Shown here: positions 43,525 through 52,055 of the stretch, in pieces
Layout: each line of letters opens with the position of its first letter
How positions within the stretch are numbered: the first letter of the stretch is position 1
DNA from: Solimonas terrae
Lineage (GTDB): Bacteria; Pseudomonadota; Gammaproteobacteria; Nevskiales; Nevskiaceae
NCBI RefSeq assembly: GCF_011067135.1
Contig: NZ_JAAMOW010000003.1
Span: 248,001 to 312,000 of the forward strand
Length of the DNA stretch: 64,000 nucleotides
Direction: 5' to 3'
Position numbers and translations under genes: made by a program
The notes under the pieces: generated by a model
What the model saw: only the letters and a program-made list of their open reading frames with translations
Told to the model about the DNA's origin: nothing
The model's database searches: none

Positions 43525-44163
43525 GTGACTACGCATTACGACGACGAAGCACAGGCCGAACAGCTCAAGCTCTGGTGGAAGGAAAACTGGATGGCGCTCG
43601 CCGCCGGTCTGGTGATCGGCCTGGCCGCGATCTTCGGATGGGAGGGCTGGCAGAACCACAAGACGCAGCGCGCCGCCGACGCGTCGCAGATGTACGAAGA
43701 GCTCAAGCAGGCGCTCGCCGACGGCAAGGCCGATGTCGCCAAGCCGCTGGCCGACAAGCTGGTTGCCGAATACACGGATACGCCGTATGCCGCCGGCGCG
43801 CAGCTGCGCATGGCGGCCGACGCGGTCAAGAACAGCGAGTTCGATGATGCCGCCACGCGCCTGCAGTGGGTGCAGACGCATGCCAGGGACGACGGCCTGC
43901 AGCAGATCGCCGAGCTGCGCAGTGCGCGCGTGCTCTGGCAGCAGGGCAAGCTGGACGACGCCCTGAAGCTGGTCGACGGCAAGACCGGCGCGTTCGCGCC
44001 GCTGTTCGACGAGCTCAAGGGTGACATCAAGCTGGCGCAGGGTGACCGCAGTGCCGCGCGCAGCGCCTATCAGAAGGCTTTCGCCGCGACGCCGGAGGAT
44101 CAGCCGAGCCGCAAGCTGTTGCAACGCAAACTCGACGATCTCGCCGACACGGAGCAGTCATGA
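43525..44163 (+). CDS. yfgM: YfgM-like membrane-anchored TPR protein
   Basis: A 212-residue protein with a cytoplasmic N-terminus, one transmembrane span near residues 24-43 (WMALAAGLVIGLAAIFGWEGW) and periplasmic TPR-like helices. This matches the YfgM/TPR_21 family, an ancillary factor of the Sec translocon that works with periplasmic chaperones such as PpiD. GTG 43525 is the start where similarity begins (TTHYDDEAQAEQLKLWWKEN); AAGAG lies nine bases upstream. The stop overlaps bamB (ATGA). Confidence 0.9.
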   Translation: MTTHYDDEAQAEQLKLWWKENWMALAAGLVIGLAAIFGWEGWQNHKTQRAADASQMYEELKQALADGKADVAKPLADKLVAEYTDTPYAAGAQLRMAADAVKNSEFDDAATRLQWVQTHARDDGLQQIAELRSARVLWQQGKLDDALKLVDGKTGAFAPLFDELKGDIKLAQGDRSAARSAYQKAFAATPEDQPSRKLLQRKLDDLADTEQS

Positions 44164-45329
44164 GGCGCACCTTGCGGGATCATGCCCGCGTCGCGGCTGT
44201 CGTCGCGCTGGCGCTCGGCGCGGTGGCGCTGGTCGGCTGCTCGAAGAAGAACCTTCGCAAGCCTGCCGAGCTTCAGGACATCGTCAATCCGGCCATCAAG
44301 CTGCAGACCGCCTGGACCGCATCGGCAGGCAACGGCGGCGGCAAGTACTACAGCGAAATGACCCTGTCGCTGGCGCCGGACGCGCTGTTTGCGGCGGACG
44401 TCGAAGGTCGCATCTTCGCCTTCGATCCGGTCAAGGGCGAGCGGATCTGGACCGCTGATACCCGGAAGCGCCTGATTGCCGGACCGACGGTCAGCGGCGA
44501 CGCGGTGCTGGCCGGCACGATGGATGGCGAGCTGCTCGCAGTGAAGCGTGCCGACGGCAAGCCGATGTGGTCGTCGCGTCTGGCCAGCGAGGCGCTGTCG
44601 CCGCCGGCCGGTGACGGCGATCGCGTGTTCATGCGCACCGGCGACGGCAAGATCTACGGTCTCGAAGCGACGACCGGCACCGAGCAGTGGATGGTCGATC
44701 GCAGCGAACCGAGCCTGACCCTGCGTGGCCTGTCGCCGCCGCTTGCGGTCGGCAACCGTGTGTATGTCGGTCTCGACAACGGTCGCGTGCTGGCATTGCG
44801 GGCGAGCGACGGGCAGGTCGCCTGGGAGCAGGTGGTGTCGGCGCCGACCGGCCGCAACGAGCTCGAGCGCATCACCGATATCGACGCGCCGCTGCTGTCC
44901 GACGGCGGGCAGCTGTACGTGGCGAGCTACGGTGGCGAGATCGCCTGCCTCGATGACGACACCGGCCAGATTCTCTGGCGCCATGCCGTCAAGAGCTACA
45001 GCGGCATCGCGCGTGTCGACAACACGATCGTGGTGACCGACGACGACGGTACCGTCTGGGGTCTGGATGCGACCAGCGGCACCGAGATCTGGAAGAACAG
45101 CGATCTCAAGTATCGTCAGCTGTCGGCGCCGGCCGTGTTCAAGGGCTACGTCGTCGCCGGCGATTTCAAGGGTTATCTGCACTGGTTCGACGCCAAGGAC
45201 GGCCATCTGGTCGCCCGCACCCGTGTCGGCAGTGACCCGATTCGCGTCGCGCCCGTGGCCAGCGATGATCTGCTGTACGTGCTGTCGAGCGAGGGACGCA
45301 TCGCGGCGATCAAGATCGAGCTGCGCTGA
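44160..45329 (+). CDS. bamB: Outer-membrane protein assembly factor BamB
   Basis: Lipoprotein of the BAM complex that inserts beta-barrels into the outer membrane. 389 residues with lipobox LVGCS (Cys 27), then an eight-bladed PQQ-like beta-propeller whose blades are visible as repeated 'V-Y-A-L-d-a-x-t-G-x-x-x-W' units, for example GRIFAFDPVKGERIWTADT, GKIYGLEATTGTEQWMVD and GTVWGLDATSGTEIWKN. It ends at a strong terminator, closing the ispG-hisS-yfgM-bamB unit. Confidence 0.95.
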   Translation: MRRTLRDHARVAAVVALALGAVALVGCSKKNLRKPAELQDIVNPAIKLQTAWTASAGNGGGKYYSEMTLSLAPDALFAADVEGRIFAFDPVKGERIWTADTRKRLIAGPTVSGDAVLAGTMDGELLAVKRADGKPMWSSRLASEALSPPAGDGDRVFMRTGDGKIYGLEATTGTEQWMVDRSEPSLTLRGLSPPLAVGNRVYVGLDNGRVLALRASDGQVAWEQVVSAPTGRNELERITDIDAPLLSDGGQLYVASYGGEIACLDDDTGQILWRHAVKSYSGIARVDNTIVVTDDDGTVWGLDATSGTEIWKNSDLKYRQLSAPAVFKGYVVAGDFKGYLHWFDAKDGHLVARTRVGSDPIRVAPVASDDLLYVLSSEGRIAAIKIELR

Positions 45330-45350
45330 AAGCCTGAACTGAACGACGGA

Positions 45351-45390
45351 GGCGGGCAGGGCCGACCAGGCCCTGCCCGCCTTTCTTGTT
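45351..45390 (+). terminator. Rho-independent terminator after bamB
   Basis: GGCGGGCAGGGCC (45351-45363) and GGCCCTGCCCGCC (45369-45381) form a perfect 13-bp stem with a five-base loop, followed by TTTCTTGTT. It lies 21 bases after the bamB stop and 30 bases before der, so der needs its own promoter, possibly overlapping the T-run. Confidence 0.92.
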
Positions 45391-45419
45391 GTACCGGCAT
45401 CACCGACAATCATCCCTTC

Positions 45420-46820
45420 ATGAGCGACAAGCTGCCCACTCTCGTACTCGTCGGCCGACCCAATGTCGGCAAGTCGACGTTGTTCAATCGCCTGACCGGT
45501 ACGCGCGACGCGCTGGTCGCCGATCTGCCGGGGCTGACGCGCGATCGCCAGTACGGCAGCGGGGTGTTCGATGAGCGTGCTTTCATCGTCGTCGACACCG
45601 GCGGCCTGATGCCGGACTCCGGCGATCCGCTGGCCGCGCTCGCCGAGGAGCAGGCGCAGCTGGCGCTGGCGGAAGCCGACCACATCCTGTTCCTGGTCGA
45701 CGTGCAGCAAGGCCGTACCGGCGCCGACGAATCGATCGCGCGTCACCTGCGCAAGTTCGGCAAGCCGCTGACACTGGTCATCAACAAGTCCGAAGGCTAT
45801 CCGCGCACCAGCGCCACTGCGGATTTCTATGCGCTGGGTCTGGGTGAACCGCTGACGATCTCGGCCGAACAAGGGCAGGGTGTCGACGCGCTGCTGCGTC
45901 AGGTGCTGGAGAAGTTGCCGGTGGTGGCGCCGGAGCCGCCGGACGACGACGGTACCGTGCGGGTCGCGATCATCGGTCGGCCGAATGTCGGCAAGTCGAC
46001 GCTGATCAATCGCCTGATCGGCGAGGAACGGGTGCTGGCGGCCGACTTTCCCGGCACCACGCGCGATGCGATTGCCGTGCCTTTCGAGTACGACGGCCAC
46101 CCGTACACACTGATCGATACCGCCGGCATCCGTCGCCGCGCACGGGTCTGGGAGGCGGTCGAGAAGTTCTCGATCGTCAAGACCCTGGGCGCGATCGAGC
46201 GCGCGCACGTGGTGATCGCGGTGGTCGATGCGCAGAGCGATATCGGCGAGCAGGACGCCAAGCTGATGGGGCTGGTCGCGCAGCGTGGTCGCGCCATGGT
46301 GTTTGCCGTCAACAAGTGGGATGGCCTGGACAGCGGCGAGCGCGAACGCGTGCGTTATCAGGTGTCGTTGAAGCTGCCGTTCCTGGACTACGCGCCGCTG
46401 CATTTCATTGCCGCGAAGCACGGGTCGGGACTCGGCGAACTGATGGAAGATGTACAGCTGGCGTACGAGTCGACGACCCGCGAATTCTCGACGCCGGAGC
46501 TGAACCGCATTCTTGGCGAGGTCGTCGAAGCGCATCCGCCGCCGGCGGTGCTGGGCCGCCGCATCAAGTTGCGCTATGCGCACCAGGCCGGCAGCAACCC
46601 GCCGCGGATCATGGTGCACGGCAACCAGACCGACAAGCTGCCGGACCACTACAAGCGCTATCTCGCCAACCAGTTCCGTGCACAGCTCAGGCTCAAGGGC
46701 GTGCCGCTGTTGATGAGCTTCAAGACCGGCGACAACCCATTCAAGGACAAGAAGAACGAATTGACGGGTCGGCAGATCAAGAAGAAGCGCCGGCTGATGG
46801 CGCGCGTCAAGAAGCGCTAG
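45420..46820 (+). CDS. der: Ribosome-associated GTPase Der (EngA)
   Basis: Essential tandem-GTPase for 50S subunit maturation. 466 residues with two G domains: G1 motifs GRPNVGKSTLFNRLTGTRDA (residues 10-29) and GRPNVGKSTLINRLIGEERV (about 186-205), DTGG and DTAG G3 motifs, and NKSE and NKWD G4 motifs. The KH-like C-terminal domain contains the HPPPAVLGRRIKLRYAHQAG segment and a lysine-rich end. It is separated from bamB by a terminator and is convergent with the MFS gene downstream. Confidence 0.97.
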   Translation: MSDKLPTLVLVGRPNVGKSTLFNRLTGTRDALVADLPGLTRDRQYGSGVFDERAFIVVDTGGLMPDSGDPLAALAEEQAQLALAEADHILFLVDVQQGRTGADESIARHLRKFGKPLTLVINKSEGYPRTSATADFYALGLGEPLTISAEQGQGVDALLRQVLEKLPVVAPEPPDDDGTVRVAIIGRPNVGKSTLINRLIGEERVLAADFPGTTRDAIAVPFEYDGHPYTLIDTAGIRRRARVWEAVEKFSIVKTLGAIERAHVVIAVVDAQSDIGEQDAKLMGLVAQRGRAMVFAVNKWDGLDSGERERVRYQVSLKLPFLDYAPLHFIAAKHGSGLGELMEDVQLAYESTTREFSTPELNRILGEVVEAHPPPAVLGRRIKLRYAHQAGSNPPRIMVHGNQTDKLPDHYKRYLANQFRAQLRLKGVPLLMSFKTGDNPFKDKKNELTGRQIKKKRRLMARVKKR

Positions 46821-46952
46821 GTGTAAAGGTTCGAGGCGTCAGGCACCGTCACGGCGTGCCGGGCAGCAAGCCGCCTTCGGCAGTGTCGCGCGCAAGGCAC
46901 CTGAGGGGCTTTTCGCAGGGCCGCGTGCATCGCACACATCCCGGCGGGCAAT

Positions 46953-48170
46953 TCAGGATGCTGTCTGCGCGCGCCATACCGCTCGCAGGCGCGCGGGTCC
47001 GCGTCCGCGATCGAGCGCCGTGATCAGCATCAGGCAGCCACACGCCGACAGCAGCACGCTGGCGAGGAACATCGGTGCATAGCCGAACAGCTGGGCGACG
47101 ACACCGGCGCTGAGCGTGGCCGCACCCTGCGCGATCACGACCGCGCAGGCCAGCAGGGTGTAGTCGCTGCTGGCGTGCTCGCGATCGGCGGCGTCCATCA
47201 TCAGGGTGAACAGTGCGACGGTCGCGGCGCCGCCCAGCACGTGCTCGGCGATGCAGGCACCGGCGATCAGCGGGTAGGCACCGATGCCGGATGCCGCAGC
47301 TGCATACAGGGCAAGACTCAGGGTCTGGCTCAGGCCGCCGATCAGCAAGGCGGTGCGCCGACCGAACGAGAATGCGAGCCAGCCGCCGGCCGCGGCACCC
47401 AGCAAGGCCGCTGCCGAAGCCAGCGTGCCTTTCAGCCAGGCGATCTGCGCAAGGCCCAGGCCGGCATCCTTCATGAACGGGCCGACCAGCGCCGCGCCCA
47501 TCGAATCGCCGAACTTGTAGAAGCAGATCAGCATTGCAAACATCGGAAAGCCCGGCTGGCGCAGGCGACGCAGCCACGCGTGTCGTGCCGGAGCGACCTC
47601 GACTGCCGGCGCACGTGGTGTTTCGTGCAGCCCCAACACCGGCAGCACGGTCAGACCCAGCAGGATGGCCATCGTCGCGAACATCGGCCGCCATCCGGCC
47701 AGACCGTAGATCCACAGCAGCAGACCGCCGCCGAGCACCATGCCGAGCCGATAGCCGCCGACCTGAATGCCGTTGGCAAGGCCGCGGTCGCGCGGTCCGA
47801 GCAGGATGACGGCGAGGCCATCGGTGACGATGTCCTGTGTGGCCGCCAGCAGGTTGAAGATCAGCAGCGCTACGAAAACCAGGCGCAGCGAGCCTGAAAA
47901 GTCGATGCCGGCGAGCAGCGCGGCGCCGATTGCGCTCGCCAGCTGCAGCGGCAGCAGCCAGCGCCGACGTGTGCCGTAGCGATCGACATACGGTGCCCAC
48001 AGGAATTTCAGCGCCCAGGGCACGAACAGGAAGGTCGTGGCACTGATGCTGATCAGCGAATAGCCGGCGTCACGCATCAGGACCGGCAGCGCCTGTGTAA
48101 AAAATCCGTAGGGCAGGCCCTGGGCGAGGTACAGCGCGGAGAACAGCAGCAGCCTGGCGCCGCGTGTCAC
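46953..48170 (-). CDS. MFS transporter (AmpG/RhtX-like)
   Basis: 405 residues with 12 predicted spans. LLFSALYLAQGLPYGFFTQALPVLMRDAG at the start and FVPWALKFLWAPYVDRYGTRRRWLLPLQL give the MFS motif A region of the AmpG/RhtX-FptX-like branch. ATQDIVTDGLAV near residue 110 is typical of that branch. Candidate substrates are muropeptides or siderophores; neither can be decided. The start is taken as GTG 48170, nine bases past the DUF502 stop, with no clear ribosome-binding site, so translation may be coupled to the FAH-DUF502 unit upstream. Confidence 0.78.
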   Translation of the reverse strand: MTRGARLLLFSALYLAQGLPYGFFTQALPVLMRDAGYSLISISATTFLFVPWALKFLWAPYVDRYGTRRRWLLPLQLASAIGAALLAGIDFSGSLRLVFVALLIFNLLAATQDIVTDGLAVILLGPRDRGLANGIQVGGYRLGMVLGGGLLLWIYGLAGWRPMFATMAILLGLTVLPVLGLHETPRAPAVEVAPARHAWLRRLRQPGFPMFAMLICFYKFGDSMGAALVGPFMKDAGLGLAQIAWLKGTLASAAALLGAAAGGWLAFSFGRRTALLIGGLSQTLSLALYAAAASGIGAYPLIAGACIAEHVLGGAATVALFTLMMDAADREHASSDYTLLACAVVIAQGAATLSAGVVAQLFGYAPMFLASVLLSACGCLMLITALDRGRGPARLRAVWRAQTAS

Positions 48171-48178
48171 CGGTGAAC

Positions 48179-48844
48179 TTACAGCTTCGTCGTGCGCGGG
48201 ATTCGTGATTCGCCATCCGCCGCCGAACGCGACACGCCGGCGGTGACGACGAAGCGCATCGCATCCTCCAGGCTCATGTCGAGCGGCGTCAGGAATTTGC
48301 GCGCAATGAAGACCGTATGGCCGCCGATCTGGTAGCTCATCGGCAGGTAGACGGCAACGCAGTCTTCGTCGTCGGCGATCTCGAAACGACTCAGGTCCTC
48401 GACCGTGATGAAGCCGACCATGCGCACCGGCTGGCCCGGCCACTGCAGCATGACGACCTTGCCGAGCTTCTGTCCGCCCTTGTTCGAGACCAGCTCGGTG
48501 AGATCGCGGACCGCGCCGTAAATGGTCTTGATCAGCGGGATGCGATGCAGGTTCTGGTCGATCCACGCCAGCACCTGCTTGGTCACCAGCCCCTGCATCG
48601 CGACACCGACGACGAAGATCAGCGCAATGCCGCCGACCAGTCCCATGCCGCGACGATAGGCGTCGCTGGGCAGCACGACGCTGAGCATGCCGCCCAGCAC
48701 CGATTCGGCGGCGCCGATCAGCCACATCACCAGACTGATGGTGACCAGAATCGGCAGTACCGCGAGCAGGCCGGTGAAGAATATCGACGTCGCCTTGCGC
48801 ATGGTGGCGCGCGCGGCGTCGGACAGCAGCGGACGTACGGCCAT
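48179..48844 (-). CDS. DUF502 family membrane protein
   Basis: 221 residues with two membrane spans: FFTGLLAVLPILVTISLVMWLI near residues 22-43 and GMGLVGGIALIFVVGVAMQGLV near 66-87. The conserved RIPLIKTIYGAVRDLTELV and KVVMLQWPGQPVRMVGFITVED follow, then VAVYLPMSYQIGGHTVFIARK. This is the DUF502 family; its function is unknown, though plant and bacterial members are proposed to act in membrane trafficking or transport. The start ATG overlaps the FAH-family stop by one base (TAATG). Confidence 0.87.
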   Translation of the reverse strand: MAVRPLLSDAARATMRKATSIFFTGLLAVLPILVTISLVMWLIGAAESVLGGMLSVVLPSDAYRRGMGLVGGIALIFVVGVAMQGLVTKQVLAWIDQNLHRIPLIKTIYGAVRDLTELVSNKGGQKLGKVVMLQWPGQPVRMVGFITVEDLSRFEIADDEDCVAVYLPMSYQIGGHTVFIARKFLTPLDMSLEDAMRFVVTAGVSRSAADGESRIPRTTKL

Positions 48845-49473
48845 TACACGCATCTCCAGCTGAAGCGGCCGATCGCGGCGCCGTCGAGAACGATCTCGTC
48901 GCCCGCGACCAGCGGACCGACGCCCTTGGGGGTGCCTGTATAGATGATGTCGCCGGGCGCCAGCGACCAGGTTTGCGACAGGATGTGAATCTGCCGCGCG
49001 ACCGGATAGAGCATGTCGCGCGTGTGTCCGTGCTGGCGCAGTTCGCCATTGACGTGGCAGGTGAATTCCAGGGCCTGCAGATCCTGTCCGAGGTAGGGCC
49101 TGAAGTCGCCCAGCGGTGCGGCGCCGTCGAAGGCCTTGGCCAGTTCCCAGGGCTTGCCCTTGTTCTTCAGTTCGGTCTGCAGATCCCGCAGGGTCAGGTC
49201 GAGCCCGAGCGTGATGCCGGCGACGCAATCGAGCGCTTCGTCGAGCGGAATGTCGCGACCGCCGCCCGTCAACTGCACGACGAGTTCGGTCTCGTGATGA
49301 ATGCTGCCGCGCTGCTTCGGCAGTTCGATCGCGCGGCCTTCTTCGACGATCGCCGACGGTGGCTTGAGAAAAATCACACATTCGCCGTCCGGCGCGTGGC
49401 CGAGATGGGCGAGTTCTGCAACATGCTCGGCGTAGTTCTTGCCGATGCAGAAGATGCGTCTGACGGGGTTCAT
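48844..49473 (-). CDS. Fumarylacetoacetate hydrolase-family protein (YcgM-like)
   Basis: 209 residues covering only the catalytic FAH domain. FCIGKNYAEHVAEL at the start, FLKPPSAIVEEG, the metal-binding HHETELVVQLTGGG with two glutamates near residues 62-64, GLDLTLRDLQTELKNKGKPWELAKAFDG, and IIYTGTPKGVGPLVAGD. Such small proteins act as acylpyruvases or oxaloacetate decarboxylases; the exact substrate is not decided by sequence. It is first in a unit with DUF502 and MFS genes. Confidence 0.9.
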   Translation of the reverse strand: MNPVRRIFCIGKNYAEHVAELAHLGHAPDGECVIFLKPPSAIVEEGRAIELPKQRGSIHHETELVVQLTGGGRDIPLDEALDCVAGITLGLDLTLRDLQTELKNKGKPWELAKAFDGAAPLGDFRPYLGQDLQALEFTCHVNGELRQHGHTRDMLYPVARQIHILSQTWSLAPGDIIYTGTPKGVGPLVAGDEIVLDGAAIGRFSWRCV

Positions 49474-49636
49474 GAAGTAGGGGAGCAGAATCTTCGGCCC
49501 AGTATAAGCTGGCCCTGGCGGATGCCGGGTGCCCCGCGACCAGATTTGCCCTTGCGTCGCAAGCTCTTTCGGCTGATGCGAACTTGATCAGGTCGGCTCG
49601 GCGTGATTGGCCAGGCGCCCGTGGTTCTTACGCACC

Positions 49637-51325
49637 CTAACGCCTGATGGGCGCAGACGCGATTTCGGCGGCGAATCGGTATCCATAGCCGTGCGCGGTC
49701 TTGATGATGCACTGGTTGTCGTCGCGAAGCGCTTCGCGCAGGCGACAGACACACTTGGTGACAGCGGTGTCATTGAGCACGCGCCCCGGCCAGACGGCGT
49801 CCAGCAGTTCCTCTTTGGTCACTACGTCGCCAGCATGCCAGAGGAGATAACGGAGGACCTCGAGCGGTTTACGTTCCAGATTGATGAGCGTGCCGGCGAC
49901 GCTCAGTTCGAGACTGCCCTCGTTGAACACTGTGTCGCCAAATTGCCAGATCGTGGTGCTGGAGTTCGCAAGTGCAGGTGATCCGGATTCGGGCGTATGT
50001 CTGGCCTGATACAGGGTCGGCTGCTGTCGCAGTAGTGACTGGATGGCATAGACCTGCAGTGGGGCGCCCAGACCGGCAACCGGAAGTTCGCCGTGTTTTA
50101 CGCAGCGAATCTCGTCGTGGACCAGCGCCCAACTCGAATGACTCATCAGCACACCCCCTGGCTCGCATTGGCTCTGCAGGTGCTTGGCGAGCCTCGTTTG
50201 CACACCAATGCCGGCGTACAGCTTGCGGCCGGCCGAGCCAAAGTCACCGACACTGGCATACCCCGTGTTGATTCCTATGCTGATCTGGAATGGACGGTTC
50301 AGCCCGTATCGCGACCACATGTCGCGTAGGTTTTCTATGCAGTCCTGCATCTCGAGCGCCATGCGAGCGGCGCGCAGGGCGTGATCCCGGTCGCTGGTCG
50401 CACGAGGGGCGCCGAAGAAGACCATCACGCCATCGTCCACGATCTGGTTGACGGTGCCGCCGTGACGATCGGCGATTGCCACCATGTCCGCGATGTACTG
50501 CGCCAGTATGGAAGCGAGATCTTCAGCCTCCAGCTCCTCCGCTGCGGCCATGAACTGCTCGACGGCGGCGTAGACAACGGTCAGTTTGAGGCGTTCCGGT
50601 TTGGCACTCTCCACGTAGTGGCCCGACGCAATCTGGTCGCCGAGCTGGGCTGGTACATAGCGGCGAATCAGGCGGTTGGCCTGTTCCAGTGCCTCGTGCG
50701 CCGCCAGCAGCCGACGCTGCTGAGCGCGCTGAGTTCGCTGAAATAGAACGCATAGCGAGGTGACGAAGCCAAGCAGGATCAGAATGTGCATCGATACTGC
50801 GGTAAACCAACGTGGATCGTTCTGAACGTCAATCTGCCGGGTCAAGATGGCAGGCGCATAAGGCAACAGCTGTGCGATTTCCAAGGTGCCGACAATGCCC
50901 ATCCACACCACAAGGTTGCAGAAGCCAAAAAGTCCGATCCACTCGTCCAAAACCAATGTCCACAGGATCACGATCGCCGGGTAAATGGCCACCAGCGGCG
51001 TGCCCATGGTTCCGAACAGGTGCAACAGTCCGACGATGAAAGGGGACTGCACCGCAGCGAAGAGATAGGCTGCCCACTTGCCTTCCCGGCCAGCCCGACC
51101 GGCGGGGATCGCCGTCGCCGTGACGGCGATCTGCACGACGATCCACGTGCTCATGTAGTGATCGATCAGGCCAAGGTCCAGCGCCGATCCTCGGCTCGCC
51201 CCGAAGATCAATTCGTTCGCTACTACGGCCAGTGTCGTGGTCAGCGCGCCAGTGAAGCCGAGCAACAGCAGCCGACGGCTCGTCGGCCAGTGAATAAAGC
51301 CGCGCAGATGCGCTCGAATGACCAT
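49637..51325 (-). CDS. Membrane pseudo-cyclase with C-terminal winged-helix DNA-binding domain
   Basis: 562 residues from ATG 51325 (GGTGGGG upstream; ATG 51421 would add 32). About six spans lie within residues 15-195, then the linking helix RRYVPAQLGDQI. A class III cyclase domain covers about 245-425 (GGTVNQIVDDGVMVFFGAP, SIGINTGYASVGDFG), and an OmpR/PhoB-type winged helix about 461-553 (KPLEVLRYLLWHAGDVVTKEELLDAVWP ... AHGYGYRF). In the cyclase domain the first metal Asp is Ala (VVYAAVEQF), and the transition-state Asn and Arg are Arg and His (GVQTRLAKH). So it is probably non-catalytic, sensing a ligand or signal at the membrane and binding DNA directly. Confidence 0.85.
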   Translation of the reverse strand: MVIRAHLRGFIHWPTSRRLLLLGFTGALTTTLAVVANELIFGASRGSALDLGLIDHYMSTWIVVQIAVTATAIPAGRAGREGKWAAYLFAAVQSPFIVGLLHLFGTMGTPLVAIYPAIVILWTLVLDEWIGLFGFCNLVVWMGIVGTLEIAQLLPYAPAILTRQIDVQNDPRWFTAVSMHILILLGFVTSLCVLFQRTQRAQQRRLLAAHEALEQANRLIRRYVPAQLGDQIASGHYVESAKPERLKLTVVYAAVEQFMAAAEELEAEDLASILAQYIADMVAIADRHGGTVNQIVDDGVMVFFGAPRATSDRDHALRAARMALEMQDCIENLRDMWSRYGLNRPFQISIGINTGYASVGDFGSAGRKLYAGIGVQTRLAKHLQSQCEPGGVLMSHSSWALVHDEIRCVKHGELPVAGLGAPLQVYAIQSLLRQQPTLYQARHTPESGSPALANSSTTIWQFGDTVFNEGSLELSVAGTLINLERKPLEVLRYLLWHAGDVVTKEELLDAVWPGRVLNDTAVTKCVCRLREALRDDNQCIIKTAHGYGYRFAAEIASAPIRR

Positions 51326-51525
51326 GCGTCCCCACCCAGCAGATGCACGCAGCTTAGCGCGGCGTATGGCTAAAAAGTGCGCAACACTGTGCGCTCTGTC
51401 ACAGCTGGACGGTTTCGTCATAAGAATGGAAGGAAATTTCCAGCCGTCGGGAAGAACTTCCGAGGATCACGGCGCTAGGCTTGTTCTCACGGCGGTTGTC
51501 TTTGCGACCGGCAGAAGGGGGCGAC

Positions 51526-51945
51526 ATGGGCACGCGTTCAAAGGCGGCGCAGCGGTGCTTTCGAGTAGTCCGGACCAGTGCCGTCGGGGCGGCGATCAAG
51601 ACCGGCAGCGCCGCGGCGGGCGGCGCCGGGCTGGGACAAACTATGGTTCCGACTCTGCTGGCGGCGCCACTGTGGGTCTTGCCGGCCGTCCTATTGGCTC
51701 TCTGCCTGTCCGCTCTGGTTGTCCTCATCAGCCTGGACTGGCTTGAGGAGCGACGGCTCAAACCGGCCTCCACCCCGACGACCACGACATCGACGCCCGC
51801 CGTCCGAAGGCCCGCCCGCCCCATCGCGAAGAAGGCGAAGAAGGGCAAGCCACAGAACTTGCGGAAGCGTTCCCTGAATGCCATCCGGTTGTCCAAACGG
51901 GTGTCGCATCGAGGCCGCTCCTCGCGCCGGGCCGAGCTTTCCTGA
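51526..51945 (+). CDS. Small hypothetical membrane protein with basic C-terminus
   Basis: 139 residues from ATG 51526, preceded by AGAAGGGGG at seven bases. One hydrophobic stretch (LLAAPLWVLPAVLLALCLSALVVLISLDW, residues about 44-73, perhaps a hairpin) is followed by a Thr/Pro-rich linker and a strongly basic tail rich in Lys and Arg. No family recognised. It is divergent from the pseudo-cyclase regulator, with 200 bases between the starts, so it may be that regulator's target. A competing minus-strand frame over the same bases lacks such features. Confidence 0.5.
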   Translation: MGTRSKAAQRCFRVVRTSAVGAAIKTGSAAAGGAGLGQTMVPTLLAAPLWVLPAVLLALCLSALVVLISLDWLEERRLKPASTPTTTTSTPAVRRPARPIAKKAKKGKPQNLRKRSLNAIRLSKRVSHRGRSSRRAELS

Positions 51946-51978
51946 GACTCCTGTGCGGCTGCGGTTGCGGCGCGCCAA

Positions 51979-52009
51979 CGAAAATGCCGCAGCATTGCGC
52001 TGCGGCATT
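51979..52009 (-). terminator. Rho-independent terminator after pckA
   Basis: On the minus strand AATGCCGCAGC and GCTGCGGCATT form a perfect 11-bp stem (52009-51999 and 51993-51983) with loop GCAAT, followed by TTCG, so that the end of the stem and the tail read TTTTCG. It lies 46 bases past the pckA stop and can also stop transcription of the small plus-strand gene from the other side, though with a weaker tail. Confidence 0.8.
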
Positions 52010-52055
52010 GCCTACTTCTGAGACTCGGGGCGGCCGGCCCGGGCGGGCCGAGCGT

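Noticed and set aside
44100-46649. Minus-strand open frame of 849 codons opposite bamB and der
   Set aside because: Antisense shadow of two confidently identified genes and of the terminator between them.
49637-51325. Annotation as an active adenylate cyclase
   Set aside because: Key catalytic residues (first metal Asp, transition-state Asn and Arg) are replaced, so an active enzyme is not supported.
51399-51995. Minus-strand open frame of 198 codons opposite the small basic membrane protein
   Set aside because: Overlaps the start of the pseudo-cyclase gene, lacks hydrophobic or domain features, while the plus-strand frame has a ribosome-binding site and a membrane segment.
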